NCBI RefSeq assembly: GCF_009363095.1
Contig: NZ_CP045295.1
Span: forward strand, 3,343,501-3,407,500
Direction: 5' to 3'
Source: Paenibacillus cellulositrophicus
Lineage (GTDB): Bacteria > Bacillota > Bacilli > Paenibacillales > Paenibacillaceae
DNA: 64,000 bases
Made by a program: the position numbers and the translations under genes. Below the pieces are notes generated by a model. The model was given only the letters and a program-made list of their open reading frames with translations, was not told where the DNA came from and did not search any database. Below, piece by piece: positions 54,084 through 63,012 of the stretch (its first letter is position 1; every line of letters starts with the position of its first letter).

Positions 54084-54272
54084 ATGCAAACCTCTCCTTT
54101 TCGGGTGATGTTCTTTGGTTGGTAAACTGATACTTTTTCCATCACAGTAAGAGTCAAAAGAAAAGCAGTCACTCAGCTGTAACTGCATCAGGTACATTAT
54201 ATCGCGATTACCGGGAGCGCGCAACCTGCCTGCGCCGATCTCCCGTTATATCCAGCTTCCTTAACCTCCCGG

Positions 54273-55682
54273 TTAACCGGTTGTCGGCACTGTTGCCGGC
54301 ACGGCCTCCGGTCCGTCCTGCGGTTCGATCAGCGCATGCTTCTCCCACGCCCGGCTCCGCCAGCGGAAATACATGATGACGGCACGGGCCCATTCGTCCG
54401 CGGCAATGGCGAGCCACACGCCGGCAAGGCCCATGTGAAGCTTGAATATGAGGAAGTATCCCAGCGGCAGAGACATGCATACCATAGACAATAGCCCCAT
54501 GTAGACCGGGAACTTGGCGTCCCCCGAAGCGCGCAGCGAGTTGATGATGACGATGTTGACGGTGCGGCCGGTCTCCAGCACGATGCTGAGCAGGATGACC
54601 TGCGCCCCCATTTTGATAATGAGTGCATCGTCCGTAAACAAGCCCATCAGCGGAACGCGGAACAGAATAATGATCAAGTCGATGACGATTGTCGCGGCCA
54701 GCGCCCACTTCACGCTCTGGAACACCCGGGTGTAGGCGTCCTGGTTGCGTCTTTCACCGACGTAATGGCCTACCATAATGGCCGTGCCCATGCCGATCGC
54801 CATGCTGAACAAATAGATGTACATCGAGATGTTCACGGCATACTGCCGGGTGGCCATCGCCTCTGCCCCAAGGTAGGTGACGTACAGCGTGAAGGTCAGC
54901 TGGCACATTTGGTATACGATGCTTTCCAGAGCCGACGGAATGCCGACATTCAAAATTTTAAGCACAAATTTCTTCGACAGACGGATGTAATAACGCCATT
55001 CCACGTGCACTTCCATGACCCGGTACAGCAGCCAGAAGAAGATCAGCAGGCAGACCAGGCGGCTGAATACCGTCGAGATCGCCGCCCCCTGTACGCCCAG
55101 CGCCGGAAGGCCGAAATGCCCGAAGATCAGCGCGTAGTTCCCTGCCACGTGAATGATGTTCATCAGAAGCGACACGACCATCGTTTCTTTGGTGAACCCG
55201 TGGGTCCGGATCGTTGCGGCAAGGGCGTTAATGAGTGCCTGCAGGAAAATGCCGCCTCCGACGATCTGGATATAAGACTGGGCATACCCGTAAATTTCCC
55301 CGGTAACGTTAAGCAGGCGCAGCATCATTCCGCCGAAGGCGAGAAAAATAACGCTTAGGAGCACCCCTACGGCCAGGTTCAGCGTGATTGCATTTCCGGT
55401 CACCTGCGCCGCGTCGCTGAGCTTTTTGGAGCCCAGGTACTGGGCCACCACGATCGCCGCCCCGCTGCCGATCACCTCCAGCACGAGGATGGCGATGGAT
55501 ATAATTTGGTTAGCGGCGCCGACGCCGGAGACGGCATTGTCGGAAACCGAACTGAGCATCAATGTATCGACACTGCCCATCAGCATGAACAGGAACAATT
55601 CGAGAAATATAGGCCAGGTGAGGCGGACAAGACTGAGCCGTTTTTCTGACCGTGCAGAAGGCTCTTGAACAGTTGCGGTCAT
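54273..55682 (-). CDS. MATE-family multidrug/toxin exporter
   Basis: 469 aa, about 12 membrane segments in two similar halves, e.g. LTWPIFLELFLFMLMGSVDTLMLS and GVGAANQIISIAILVLEVIGSG, with AMATRQYAVNISMYIYLFSMAIG in the second half. These carriers export cationic drugs with Na+ or H+. AAAGGTG precedes ATG 55682. It lies 149 bases behind the WYL regulator gene on the same strand. A TTTCAAA-N7-TTTGAAA inverted repeat in the gap may be a control site. Confidence 0.9.
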   Translation of the reverse strand: MTATVQEPSARSEKRLSLVRLTWPIFLELFLFMLMGSVDTLMLSSVSDNAVSGVGAANQIISIAILVLEVIGSGAAIVVAQYLGSKKLSDAAQVTGNAITLNLAVGVLLSVIFLAFGGMMLRLLNVTGEIYGYAQSYIQIVGGGIFLQALINALAATIRTHGFTKETMVVSLLMNIIHVAGNYALIFGHFGLPALGVQGAAISTVFSRLVCLLIFFWLLYRVMEVHVEWRYYIRLSKKFVLKILNVGIPSALESIVYQMCQLTFTLYVTYLGAEAMATRQYAVNISMYIYLFSMAIGMGTAIMVGHYVGERRNQDAYTRVFQSVKWALAATIVIDLIIILFRVPLMGLFTDDALIIKMGAQVILLSIVLETGRTVNIVIINSLRASGDAKFPVYMGLLSMVCMSLPLGYFLIFKLHMGLAGVWLAIAADEWARAVIMYFRWRSRAWEKHALIEPQDGPEAVPATVPTTG

Positions 55683-55831
55683 GAGTCAGAATTCACCTTT
55701 CTTTCAAACGTATTCTTTGAAACAAAGGTATGTTAGCACAGTTTTCATGAAAATACATGACATTTAACAGAAAAACACTGAAAATTTAATATTCTTTTTT
55801 TGGTAAGCCCTTACTTCCCTAAAAATGACCA

Positions 55832-56779
55832 TTATTCGTACCGGGACAGCAGTTCAGCGAGTTTTTCGCGGATCAGACCGACCAGTGCCTGAGGCTCTTT
55901 CACAGTCGCATTCGATCCCAAGCCAATAAAAAATTGGGCGTAAAACGAAAGGTCATGCTCCGGAATCATTCCGTCCACCCAGCCGGTCCCATCCTCGCGG
56001 ATATGCAGCTTGGACTCCAGCCACAATTCTCCCTCGCACCGTTCCACGCCTTCCGGGGTCAGTTCCACATAGCAGCGAAGCTCCGCCGAGTCCTCCCCGT
56101 GAAATGACTTCCGATTCCCAAGATGCACATGGCTGAGGTCGGCCGCTTCAAGGCCGGTTGTATCTTCGGCGGCATCGGTAATCCGGTCGCAGCGGAACAG
56201 GCGGAAATCCTTCCGCTGGAAGCAGTACGCCGGGCAGTACCACAGTCCCTGGCTGGCATAGATGCCGATCGGCTGGATCTGCCGAATCGAGCTGCTGCCG
56301 CGGGATTCGTAAACGATGCGCAGCACCTTCTGGTTCACGGCCCCGTCCAGCAGTACGGACAAATGGGGCGCACCCGCCCGCCGGGACGGGGTTATAAAGT
56401 CGACCCGGTTCTTCATCCGGTCGATCCGGTCGCGCACATCCCCGGGCATGTAGTGGTAGAATTTCTGGAGCGCGGACGAGCTCTCCGTCTCAAACGGGAT
56501 ATGGACATAATGCCGGAGACCGTGCACCGCGAAAAAAATCGCCACCGCCTCTTCCTCCGTAAAGGCGATCGGGGGCAGGATCCGTTCCTTCAGTACTTGG
56601 TAGCCGCCATGCGGCCCCACTTCCGAATATAAAGGGACGCCGAGCTCGCTCAGCTCCTGCAGGTCCCTTAAAATCGTCCGGGTGGACACCCCGAACTCGT
56701 CGGCCAGCTCCTTGACTTTGAAGCGGCGCATCCGGTTAATCGTCATCATCAGGTCGAGCAGTCTTTTGGATTTGGACAT
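55832..56779 (-). CDS. YafY-type WYL-domain transcriptional regulator
   Basis: 315 aa from ATG 56779 (ACGGGAGTGCCGAC upstream); a frame to 56941 crosses the operator and is rejected. N-terminal HTH_11 (FKVKELADEFGVSTRTILRDLQEL) and WYL domain around residues 140-220 (LWYCPAYCFQRKDFRLFRCDRI), then a WCX-like C-terminus. Such regulators respond to ligands or damage products bound by the WYL fold. Probably controls itself and the MATE gene. A TGACAA-ACC-TTGTCA palindrome covers its own start site. Confidence 0.88.
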   Translation of the reverse strand: MSKSKRLLDLMMTINRMRRFKVKELADEFGVSTRTILRDLQELSELGVPLYSEVGPHGGYQVLKERILPPIAFTEEEAVAIFFAVHGLRHYVHIPFETESSSALQKFYHYMPGDVRDRIDRMKNRVDFITPSRRAGAPHLSVLLDGAVNQKVLRIVYESRGSSSIRQIQPIGIYASQGLWYCPAYCFQRKDFRLFRCDRITDAAEDTTGLEAADLSHVHLGNRKSFHGEDSAELRCYVELTPEGVERCEGELWLESKLHIREDGTGWVDGMIPEHDLSFYAQFFIGLGSNATVKEPQALVGLIREKLAELLSRYE

Positions 56780-56837
56780 GTCGGCACTCCCGTTACTGGA
56801 TTTGGCGGTACACACCATCGGAAACAAATAGGGTCGG

Positions 56838-56883
56838 TGACAAACCTTGTCATTATTATAAACGACTATAGGAATCTGCCCAA
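56838..56883 (-). promoter_or_regulatory. WYL regulator promoter with palindromic operator
   Basis: Minus-strand TTGGGC, 17 bases, perfect TATAAT (56855-56860), with TGACAA-ACC-TTGTCA (56838-56852) right at the start point: a typical position for autorepression. Confidence 0.65.
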
Positions 56884-57209
56884 AACATCGGCCACAGCCC
56901 CGATTCCTCGTACCCCGCAGGATCATGGAAGGGCTGCCCATTTTTCTGCTATATTAGTGTTATATTTCATAACATATCGCTGTGAAACAGCGGAGGATAG
57001 TGGTATTGAGCAGCTAATAAAGTGAAACATGTCTTTTTCCAATCCGAAAGTCACGTCGCTAACCGGCATAAGCCCGATTTTTTGCTTGAAATCATGAAGA
57101 TTTCCATGTCAAATGTAACCTTTTATGACAGGTAACGCTTACAAGCCTGAAATTTAGTATTGATTATTTGCAGACCATCCACTATGATAATGGCAACAGG
57201 CAGGAGATG
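56884..57209. other. Intergenic region between the WYL regulator and the second sugar locus
   Basis: About 325 bases without a gene. I see a GCTTACAAGC-like inverted stretch near 57136-57146 but no convincing promoter or RNA. Confidence 0.5.
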
Positions 57210-57231
57210 AAAGTTAAAGCACTTTAACTTT
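57210..57231. promoter_or_regulatory. LacI-type operator 1
   Basis: Perfect palindrome AAAGTTAAAG-CA-CTTTAACTTT. Its right half overlaps the predicted -35 element. The likely ligand is the LacI-family regulator encoded at 60942-61940. Confidence 0.7.
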
Positions 57232-57253
57232 TAAGATTATAACCCGCTATTAT
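57224..57253 (+). promoter_or_regulatory. Promoter of the second sugar ABC locus
   Basis: TTAACT (57224-57229), 18 bases, TATTAT (57248-57253); start near 57260. Confidence 0.5.
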
Positions 57254-57284
57254 AAATAAATATTTAGGGTTTAATTTGTCCTAT

Positions 57285-57304
57285 AAGTTAAAGCGTTTAA
57301 ACTT
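57285..57304. promoter_or_regulatory. LacI-type operator 2
   Basis: AAGTTAAAGCGTTTAAACTT, an imperfect copy of operator 1 centred 75 bases downstream, about 25-45 bases after the predicted start. Two sites allow looping. Confidence 0.6.
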
Positions 57305-57336
57305 TTTTAAACTTTGTGAGAAAGGTTGATGCTCCC

Positions 57337-58227
57337 GTGACCCATCGCGAAAGCAGGCGGCAGACGCTGTACATGTATCTGTTTATTTCCCCCTGGCTCA
57401 TCGGCTTTCTGGTTTTTGCCCTGTATCCCATCTTGTCCTCGCTTTATTACAGCTTCACGGACTACGACATCATTCACCCGCCCCAATTTATCGGCCTGGC
57501 CAACTATGCGGAGATGTTCGGCAATGATCTGTTCTGGAAATCCGTCACCGTGACGCTGAGGTATACGCTCATCAGTGTGCCGATCCAGCTGCTGCTGGCC
57601 CTTGGATTCGCCCTGCTGCTGAACCAGAAGATCCCGCTGCGCGGATTTTTCCGGACCGCGATGTATTTCCCGAGCATGGTATCCGGCGTGGCGATGTCAC
57701 TGCTCTGGTACTGGATTTTCAACCCGCAGATCGGGCTGTTCAACTACATGCTCTCCTGGTTCGGCATCAAAGGCCCGGCCTGGCTCATGAACCCGGACAC
57801 GGCTCTATACGCCTTGATGATTATGTCCTTCTGGACGGCAGGCTCGGGCATGATCCTCTTTCTGGCGGGACTGCAGGGCGTTCCGGCGAGCCTCGTGGAA
57901 GCCGCCAAACTGGACGGGGCGGGACGCTTCAAAATTTTTCTCCATGTCACCCTGCCGATGATCTCGCCTGTACTGCTGTTCCAGCTCATTATGGGCATGA
58001 TCGATTCCTTCCAGGTGTTTACCCAGGCTTTTGTCATGACCCAGGGCGGCCCGAACTACTCTACCTGGTTCTATGTCTACAACCTGTACACCAGCGCCTT
58101 TAAAGAGTACCGCGCCGGCTATTCCTCCGCCTTGGCCTGGGTGCTGCTCGTCGTCGTCATGCTTTTTACCGCGCTTGTGATGAAGCTGTCGAACCGATAC
58201 GTTCACTACGAAGGAGGCAAACGCTAG
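57337..58227 (+). CDS. Sugar ABC transporter permease (MalF-type)
   Basis: 296 aa from GTG 57337; AAAGG lies 11 bases upstream, while the earlier GTG at 57316 has none. Six membrane segments beginning YMYLFISPWLIGFLVFALYP; EAA loop LVEAAKLDGAGRFKIFLHVTLP. It pairs with the next permease, whose ATG follows the TAG with no gap. No ATPase in the locus. Confidence 0.92.
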   Translation: MTHRESRRQTLYMYLFISPWLIGFLVFALYPILSSLYYSFTDYDIIHPPQFIGLANYAEMFGNDLFWKSVTVTLRYTLISVPIQLLLALGFALLLNQKIPLRGFFRTAMYFPSMVSGVAMSLLWYWIFNPQIGLFNYMLSWFGIKGPAWLMNPDTALYALMIMSFWTAGSGMILFLAGLQGVPASLVEAAKLDGAGRFKIFLHVTLPMISPVLLFQLIMGMIDSFQVFTQAFVMTQGGPNYSTWFYVYNLYTSAFKEYRAGYSSALAWVLLVVVMLFTALVMKLSNRYVHYEGGKR

Positions 58228-59112
58228 ATGAGTACCCTTCCGGCCGCCGGCCCGCACGCGGACAACGCCGCCCCCAAGCGGCGGCGCAGCACTGACCCCG
58301 TAGGCATTGTCAGCTTTATCGCGCTGGTCGTTACCACCTTTCTGATGCTGCTGCCCCTGTTCTTCATGGTATCGACGTCGCTGAAGTCGAAGAAGGAAAT
58401 GCTGAAGTTTCCGCCGACCTTTCTGCCGGAAAGCTGGCAGTGGAGCAATTACAAGGAGATTTTCGATACACTCTCCTTCGGCACGATGTACATGAACAGC
58501 CTGATTATCGGCGTTCTTACCGTGATCGGAACGCTGCTCTCCTCAGCGCTCGCGGCCTACGGCTTTGCCAGATACCGCGGCAAGGGGAGCAACACGTGGT
58601 TCCTGCTCATGCTGAGCACGATGATGCTGCCCTACCCGGCCATCATGATTCCCCAGTTTATCCTCTTCTCGAAGCTGAACTGGATCGACACGTTCCTGCC
58701 GCTGATTGTCCCGGCGTTCTTCGGCTCGGCGTACAACATCTTCCTGCTGCGCCAATTCTTCTCGACGCTCCCTGAAGAGCTGTTCGACGCCGGGCGCATC
58801 GACGGCTGCAGCGAGTTTCGCATGTGGCGCCAAATCGCCCTCCCGCTTTCGGGACCGGCGCTCGCCACCGTAGCGATCTTCGCCTTCATCTACAGCTGGA
58901 ACGATCTGTTGACGCCTGTGCTGTACCTGAGCTCCACCGAGAAATTCACACTGCCGGTCGGTATGGCATCCCTGACGTCATCCCGCTTCCGGATTCCACC
59001 GTGGCACCTGCTGATGGTCGCCTCCGTGCTGGCCATGCTGCCGATCGTGACGCTGTTCGCTATAGCCCAGAAGCGGTTCGTGGAGGGCATCGTGCTCACC
59101 GGGATCAAGTAG
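58228..59112 (+). CDS. Carbohydrate ABC transporter permease (MalG-type)
   Basis: 294 aa, six membrane segments, EAA loop LFDAGRIDGCSEFRMWRQIALP. Starts right behind the MalF-type stop (TAGATG), indicating coupled translation. A 179-base gap follows, with a GGAGG site for the binding protein at its end. Confidence 0.92.
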   Translation: MSTLPAAGPHADNAAPKRRRSTDPVGIVSFIALVVTTFLMLLPLFFMVSTSLKSKKEMLKFPPTFLPESWQWSNYKEIFDTLSFGTMYMNSLIIGVLTVIGTLLSSALAAYGFARYRGKGSNTWFLLMLSTMMLPYPAIMIPQFILFSKLNWIDTFLPLIVPAFFGSAYNIFLLRQFFSTLPEELFDAGRIDGCSEFRMWRQIALPLSGPALATVAIFAFIYSWNDLLTPVLYLSSTEKFTLPVGMASLTSSRFRIPPWHLLMVASVLAMLPIVTLFAIAQKRFVEGIVLTGIK

Positions 59113-59291
59113 TGGCACGGATCTATTGGAAGACCCGTCGTCCCGGCAGTCATCCTCAAGCGCCACCGGGGCGCCGTCGAAGCCGGCATGCTGCAAGCAC
59201 CTTCCCCACAGGACTAGCAAGCCGGCTTTTACTTCAACAAGTTCAGACAGCAGCAGCACCCATTACATGAAGGCAATGGAGGTATCGGTTC

Positions 59292-60677
59292 ATGAACAGG
59301 AACAGGAAAAGATCAGGTTTTGCCCTTCTTCTGACGACGCTAATGCTGGTTGCGGCCGCGCTGTCCGGCTGCAGCGGCGGCAAATCGGCGGGCGATGTGG
59401 TTTCCGGAGGCGAGAGCTCCGCAGGGGGCGATAAAGGCGGCACAGTGACGATTACCCACTACACGATCGACTCGGAAGACCGCACGTTCGTCGAGAAGCT
59501 GATTCCCGACTTTGAAGCAAAGCACCCGAATATTAAGGTCAAGGTCGAAAAAGCGCCTTACGAGCAGTTTGACAGCAAGCTCCAGACGCTGATCGCCGGC
59601 GGCAAGTCCCCGGACGTCACCAGCCATTACGGCTACGGCGGATTTGCCGAATATTACAACAAGGATATGCTGCTGGATCTGACGGACATCATCCAGGAGG
59701 ACGGCTTCAAGGCGGAGGATTACGGCATTCCGGACAACCTGATGAGCATCTACAAGGTAAAGGACCGTACTTACGGCATTCCGGTCAATATGTATGTCAC
59801 GCTGATGCTCTACAACAAGGATATGTTCGACGCGGCGAAGGTGCCTTATCCGCCAAGCGATTATGAAGACAAGAGCTGGACGTTCGACAAAATGGTCGAA
59901 GACGCCAAGAAGCTGACCGTTATTTCGGACGACATCGCCAAAACCCAGTACGGCGTGGACTTTACCTGGGCTGAGCGCGATAACCGCCCTCTCTACTTCG
60001 GCGCCGAGCCTTATTCGGAAGACACCTGGACCAACGGCGGCGTTCCTTCCGCTACCCATTTCGATTCGCCGGAAGTGATCGCAGCTTATAACAAGCTGTT
60101 CGGTTTGATTTTCAAAGAGAAGGTCTCCCCGACGACCGAGTGGAGCAAAAGCGTCGCCGGTCAGAACGGCGATCCCTTCGTCGCCGGCAAAATCGGCATG
60201 TCCGTCGGCGGTTCGTGGAACCTGGCGGGGGCCAACGATTTTCCGTTCAAAGTGGGCGTAGCGGCCGTGCCTTGGGGCGGCAACGACAAGGTGCGCAGCA
60301 CGCTGTACGTCGATCCGCTCATGATCCTGAAGGGTTCCAAGCATCCGAAGGAAGCTTTTGAATGGATCAAGTATCTGGTCACCGCCGACGTGCAGGAGAA
60401 ATCCATCGAGCTCAGCGGAGGCAATCCGCCGGTGAACACGCAGGCAGCAGAAGCTTATTACCAACATTTTGAGGGCGTCGACCCGCAGGATATTAAGAAC
60501 GTATACGAAGGCGCCATTAAATACGGCTTTGAGTCCTATAACCACCTGATCACGAATTACTCGCAAATCAACGACATGTTCATTAATGAGATGCAGCCGA
60601 TCGAAAGCGGGCATAAGACGGTAGAAGAAGTCATGCCGACGATCCAGAAGAAGCTGCAGGAGATCATCAAGCGGTAA
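59292..60677 (+). CDS. Sugar-binding lipoprotein of ABC transporter
   Basis: 461 aa. Lipoprotein signal with lipobox ALSGC (about 22-26) and a Gly/Ser linker, then a family 1 solute-binding fold (VTITHYTIDSEDRTFVEKLI; FEAKHPNIKVKVEKAPYEQF). GGAGG lies nine bases before ATG 59292. The ligand is probably a beta-linked disaccharide or short oligosaccharide given the GH4 gene downstream, but this is inferred. Unlike the first locus, it follows the permeases. Confidence 0.92.
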   Translation: MNRNRKRSGFALLLTTLMLVAAALSGCSGGKSAGDVVSGGESSAGGDKGGTVTITHYTIDSEDRTFVEKLIPDFEAKHPNIKVKVEKAPYEQFDSKLQTLIAGGKSPDVTSHYGYGGFAEYYNKDMLLDLTDIIQEDGFKAEDYGIPDNLMSIYKVKDRTYGIPVNMYVTLMLYNKDMFDAAKVPYPPSDYEDKSWTFDKMVEDAKKLTVISDDIAKTQYGVDFTWAERDNRPLYFGAEPYSEDTWTNGGVPSATHFDSPEVIAAYNKLFGLIFKEKVSPTTEWSKSVAGQNGDPFVAGKIGMSVGGSWNLAGANDFPFKVGVAAVPWGGNDKVRSTLYVDPLMILKGSKHPKEAFEWIKYLVTADVQEKSIELSGGNPPVNTQAAEAYYQHFEGVDPQDIKNVYEGAIKYGFESYNHLITNYSQINDMFINEMQPIESGHKTVEEVMPTIQKKLQEIIKR

Positions 60678-60862
60678 ACGGAAAATTTGTGGAACATGAA
60701 TAGAGAAATTTCCCCTTCCATCGTAAAAATGTCCTCCTCGGTGGAGCGGGCCATCATTTTATAATGTAGATATTCGATTCAATTCGGTATACCTTTTTAC
60801 GACGTATCGGCGATCGGATGCCGTCCTCTGCGCGGCGGTATCCGGTTTATGCCATCCCATGC

Positions 60863-60892
60863 TTCGCGGACAGACTTCCGTCCATGTATACT
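60863..60892 (+). promoter_or_regulatory. Possible promoter of the LacI-family regulator gene
   Basis: TATACT (60887-60892) with TTCGCG 18 bases upstream; about 45 bases before ATG 60942. No copy of the AAGTTAAAG operator here. Confidence 0.4.
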
Positions 60893-60941
60893 AGGGATAA
60901 GTTTATAGGTTCGGAAAAATCTGCCCAAGGAGAAATGAGAG

Positions 60942-61940
60942 ATGAAAGTAAGTATTTTTGACGTTGCCAAAAAATCAGGACTGTCCGTTGTAACGGTATC
61001 CCGTGTGTTGAACGGGGCCGAAACCGTCCGGGAAAAAAATCGGCAGAAAGTGCTCGATGCGATCAAAGAACTGGGATACCACCCGAACGCCGCCGCCCGG
61101 AGCCTTGCCCGCGGGAAAACCGGCATCATCGGCCTTATTGTAACGACCCTGCAGGATTCCTTCTTCGATGCCGTTGTCAAAGAGCTGAACGAAGTGTTAG
61201 CGCTTCACGGCTACTACCTGGCCATTTCGGTATCGACGGGCATCGGTTCGGACGAGAGCCATTACCTGATTCAGGAGGACCGGGTGGACGGGCTCATTCT
61301 GCTCTCCCCCATGGAAGAAGACAACTATATCGTAGAATTAAAAAAACGCGGCATTCCATATGTACTGATCGACAATCAGAAACCGGAAAACGACAATTTC
61401 TCGGTAACGATCGACAACTTCAAGGGCGGCTATGCAGCGGCAAGCCATCTGCTTGATAACGGATATACGTCCATCGCCCATTTGTGCGGACAGGAGATGT
61501 TCCGAAGCACCCGGGAGAGACGCGACGGATTTATGCAGGCGCTGTCAGAGCGGGGGCTTGCCCCCTTTGAAATCGTAAACGGAGACTTTGAAATCGGGTT
61601 CGGCTATGAAACGGCCGTACGGTGGCTGAAGGAAGGGCAGCTTCCGCAAGCGGTCTTCGCCGGCGACGACAATATCGCCCTCGGCGTGGTGAACGCGCTG
61701 ATGGAAGCGGGCGTTCAGGTGCCCGGCCAGGTAGCCGTCGTTGGCTATGACGACCAGACAATATCCTCCCAGCTTCATCCATATCTGACGACGGTACGCC
61801 AGCCGGCGGACCGGATCGGCATCGCCGCAGCCGACATGCTGCTGAAGCGGATCGACGGTACGATGAAGCGCGGAGCCAACTTGAAAATCGATCCGGAGCT
61901 CATCGTCCGGGAGTCGTCCGTTCCTGGGCGCCGAGCCTGA
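60942..61940 (+). CDS. LacI-family transcriptional regulator
   Basis: 332 aa. LacI helix-turn-helix at 1-50 (SIFDVAKKSGLSVVTVSRVLNG) with hinge helix NAAARSLARG, then a periplasmic-binding-protein-like sugar sensor (61-332: IGLIVTTLQDSFFDAVVKEL; VAVVGYDDQTISSQLHPYLTTV). CAAGGAGAAATGAGAG precedes ATG 60942. Likely represses the ABC locus through the two palindromes at 57210 and 57285 and is released by the sugar or its phosphate. Confidence 0.93.
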   Translation: MKVSIFDVAKKSGLSVVTVSRVLNGAETVREKNRQKVLDAIKELGYHPNAAARSLARGKTGIIGLIVTTLQDSFFDAVVKELNEVLALHGYYLAISVSTGIGSDESHYLIQEDRVDGLILLSPMEEDNYIVELKKRGIPYVLIDNQKPENDNFSVTIDNFKGGYAAASHLLDNGYTSIAHLCGQEMFRSTRERRDGFMQALSERGLAPFEIVNGDFEIGFGYETAVRWLKEGQLPQAVFAGDDNIALGVVNALMEAGVQVPGQVAVVGYDDQTISSQLHPYLTTVRQPADRIGIAAADMLLKRIDGTMKRGANLKIDPELIVRESSVPGRRA

Positions 61941-62010
61941 CTTTAATTACCCGGCTCCGGATCATCATGTACAGCAATAGCATGAATTGATCATATAGGA
62001 GTGACGACTA

Positions 62011-63000
62011 TTGGCTTACTATTTGGGAATCGACGGGGGAGGCACCAAAACCTATGCCCTGCTCACCGACGAACAGGGGCAAGTGCTCGGCAAAGGCCAG
62101 AGCGGCAACGGGAATCACCAGATTGACGCCGCCGTGGCCGCCGAGAGCATTCGCAGCGCCGCTTTCGGTGCCATCGCCGACGCCGGGCTGCAGCTTGCGG
62201 ACATCCGCCACGCCTTCTTCGGCCTGGCGGGAGCCGACCGTGAGCCGGACTACCGGATCCTGCATCCCATGATCCGAAATATGGGCTTCACGGATTATTC
62301 GGTCGACTGTGATACCGTCATCGGCCTCCGGGCCGGGACAAAACGGCCGTACGGGGTCGCCCTTATATGCGGCACGGGCACCAATGCCGCCGGCCGGAAT
62401 CCGCAAGGCAAGCATGTGCAGTGCGGCGGCTTCGATTACATGTACGGCGATTTTGGCGGAGGCGGAGCCCTGAACATCGAGGTGTTCCGCTCCGTCATCC
62501 GCGCCTGGGACGGACGCGAGCAGCCGACGCAGCTGACGCAGCTGCTGTTGTCCCTGCTGGGATATGATACCGTCGGCGAGATGTTCGACGATTTCTACGA
62601 CAACCAGCGCAGCGTGCCCGTAGACGCCGCACGCCTGCTGTTTGCAGCTGCTGCCGGTCAGGATGCGGTGGCGCTGGAAATTTTGAACCGCCAAGGTGTG
62701 GAGCTCGGCAAATCGGCCGCTGCCGTCATCCGCAGGCTCGGTATGGAGAACGAGGCCTTTGATGTGGTGCTTGCCGGCAGCCTGCTGACGCGGGGTGACC
62801 GCGGATGGATCCGCGGCCCGATTGAGCAGGCCGTCCGAGCCGTTGCACCAGCGGCCTCGGTCGTGACGCTCGCGACGGAGCCGGTCGTCGGCGCCGTGTG
62901 GGCGGCCATGGAGGCGGACGGTCTAACGATTCCGGAACAGGTCTATGAGCAGATGCGGCTGTTCCGCGATTTTGAACATATTCACCAAACTACCCGATAG
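62011..63000 (+). CDS. BadF/BadG-type sugar kinase (N-acetylglucosamine kinase-like)
   Basis: 329 aa from TTG 62011, seven bases after AGGAGTG. ASKHA ATPase motifs: YYLGIDGGGTKTYALLTDEQG (phosphate 1), ALICGTGTNAAGRNPQGK (phosphate 2), MYGDFGGGGALNIE and a C-terminal VLAGSLLTRGD (adenosine). The family includes N-acetylglucosamine and glucosamine kinases. Placed 12 bases before a GH4 gene, it probably phosphorylates the imported sugar at C6. Which sugar, and whether monomer or disaccharide, is not readable. Confidence 0.85.
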   Translation: MAYYLGIDGGGTKTYALLTDEQGQVLGKGQSGNGNHQIDAAVAAESIRSAAFGAIADAGLQLADIRHAFFGLAGADREPDYRILHPMIRNMGFTDYSVDCDTVIGLRAGTKRPYGVALICGTGTNAAGRNPQGKHVQCGGFDYMYGDFGGGGALNIEVFRSVIRAWDGREQPTQLTQLLLSLLGYDTVGEMFDDFYDNQRSVPVDAARLLFAAAAGQDAVALEILNRQGVELGKSAAAVIRRLGMENEAFDVVLAGSLLTRGDRGWIRGPIEQAVRAVAPAASVVTLATEPVVGAVWAAMEADGLTIPEQVYEQMRLFRDFEHIHQTTR

Positions 63001-63012
63001 GAGTGAAGGATC

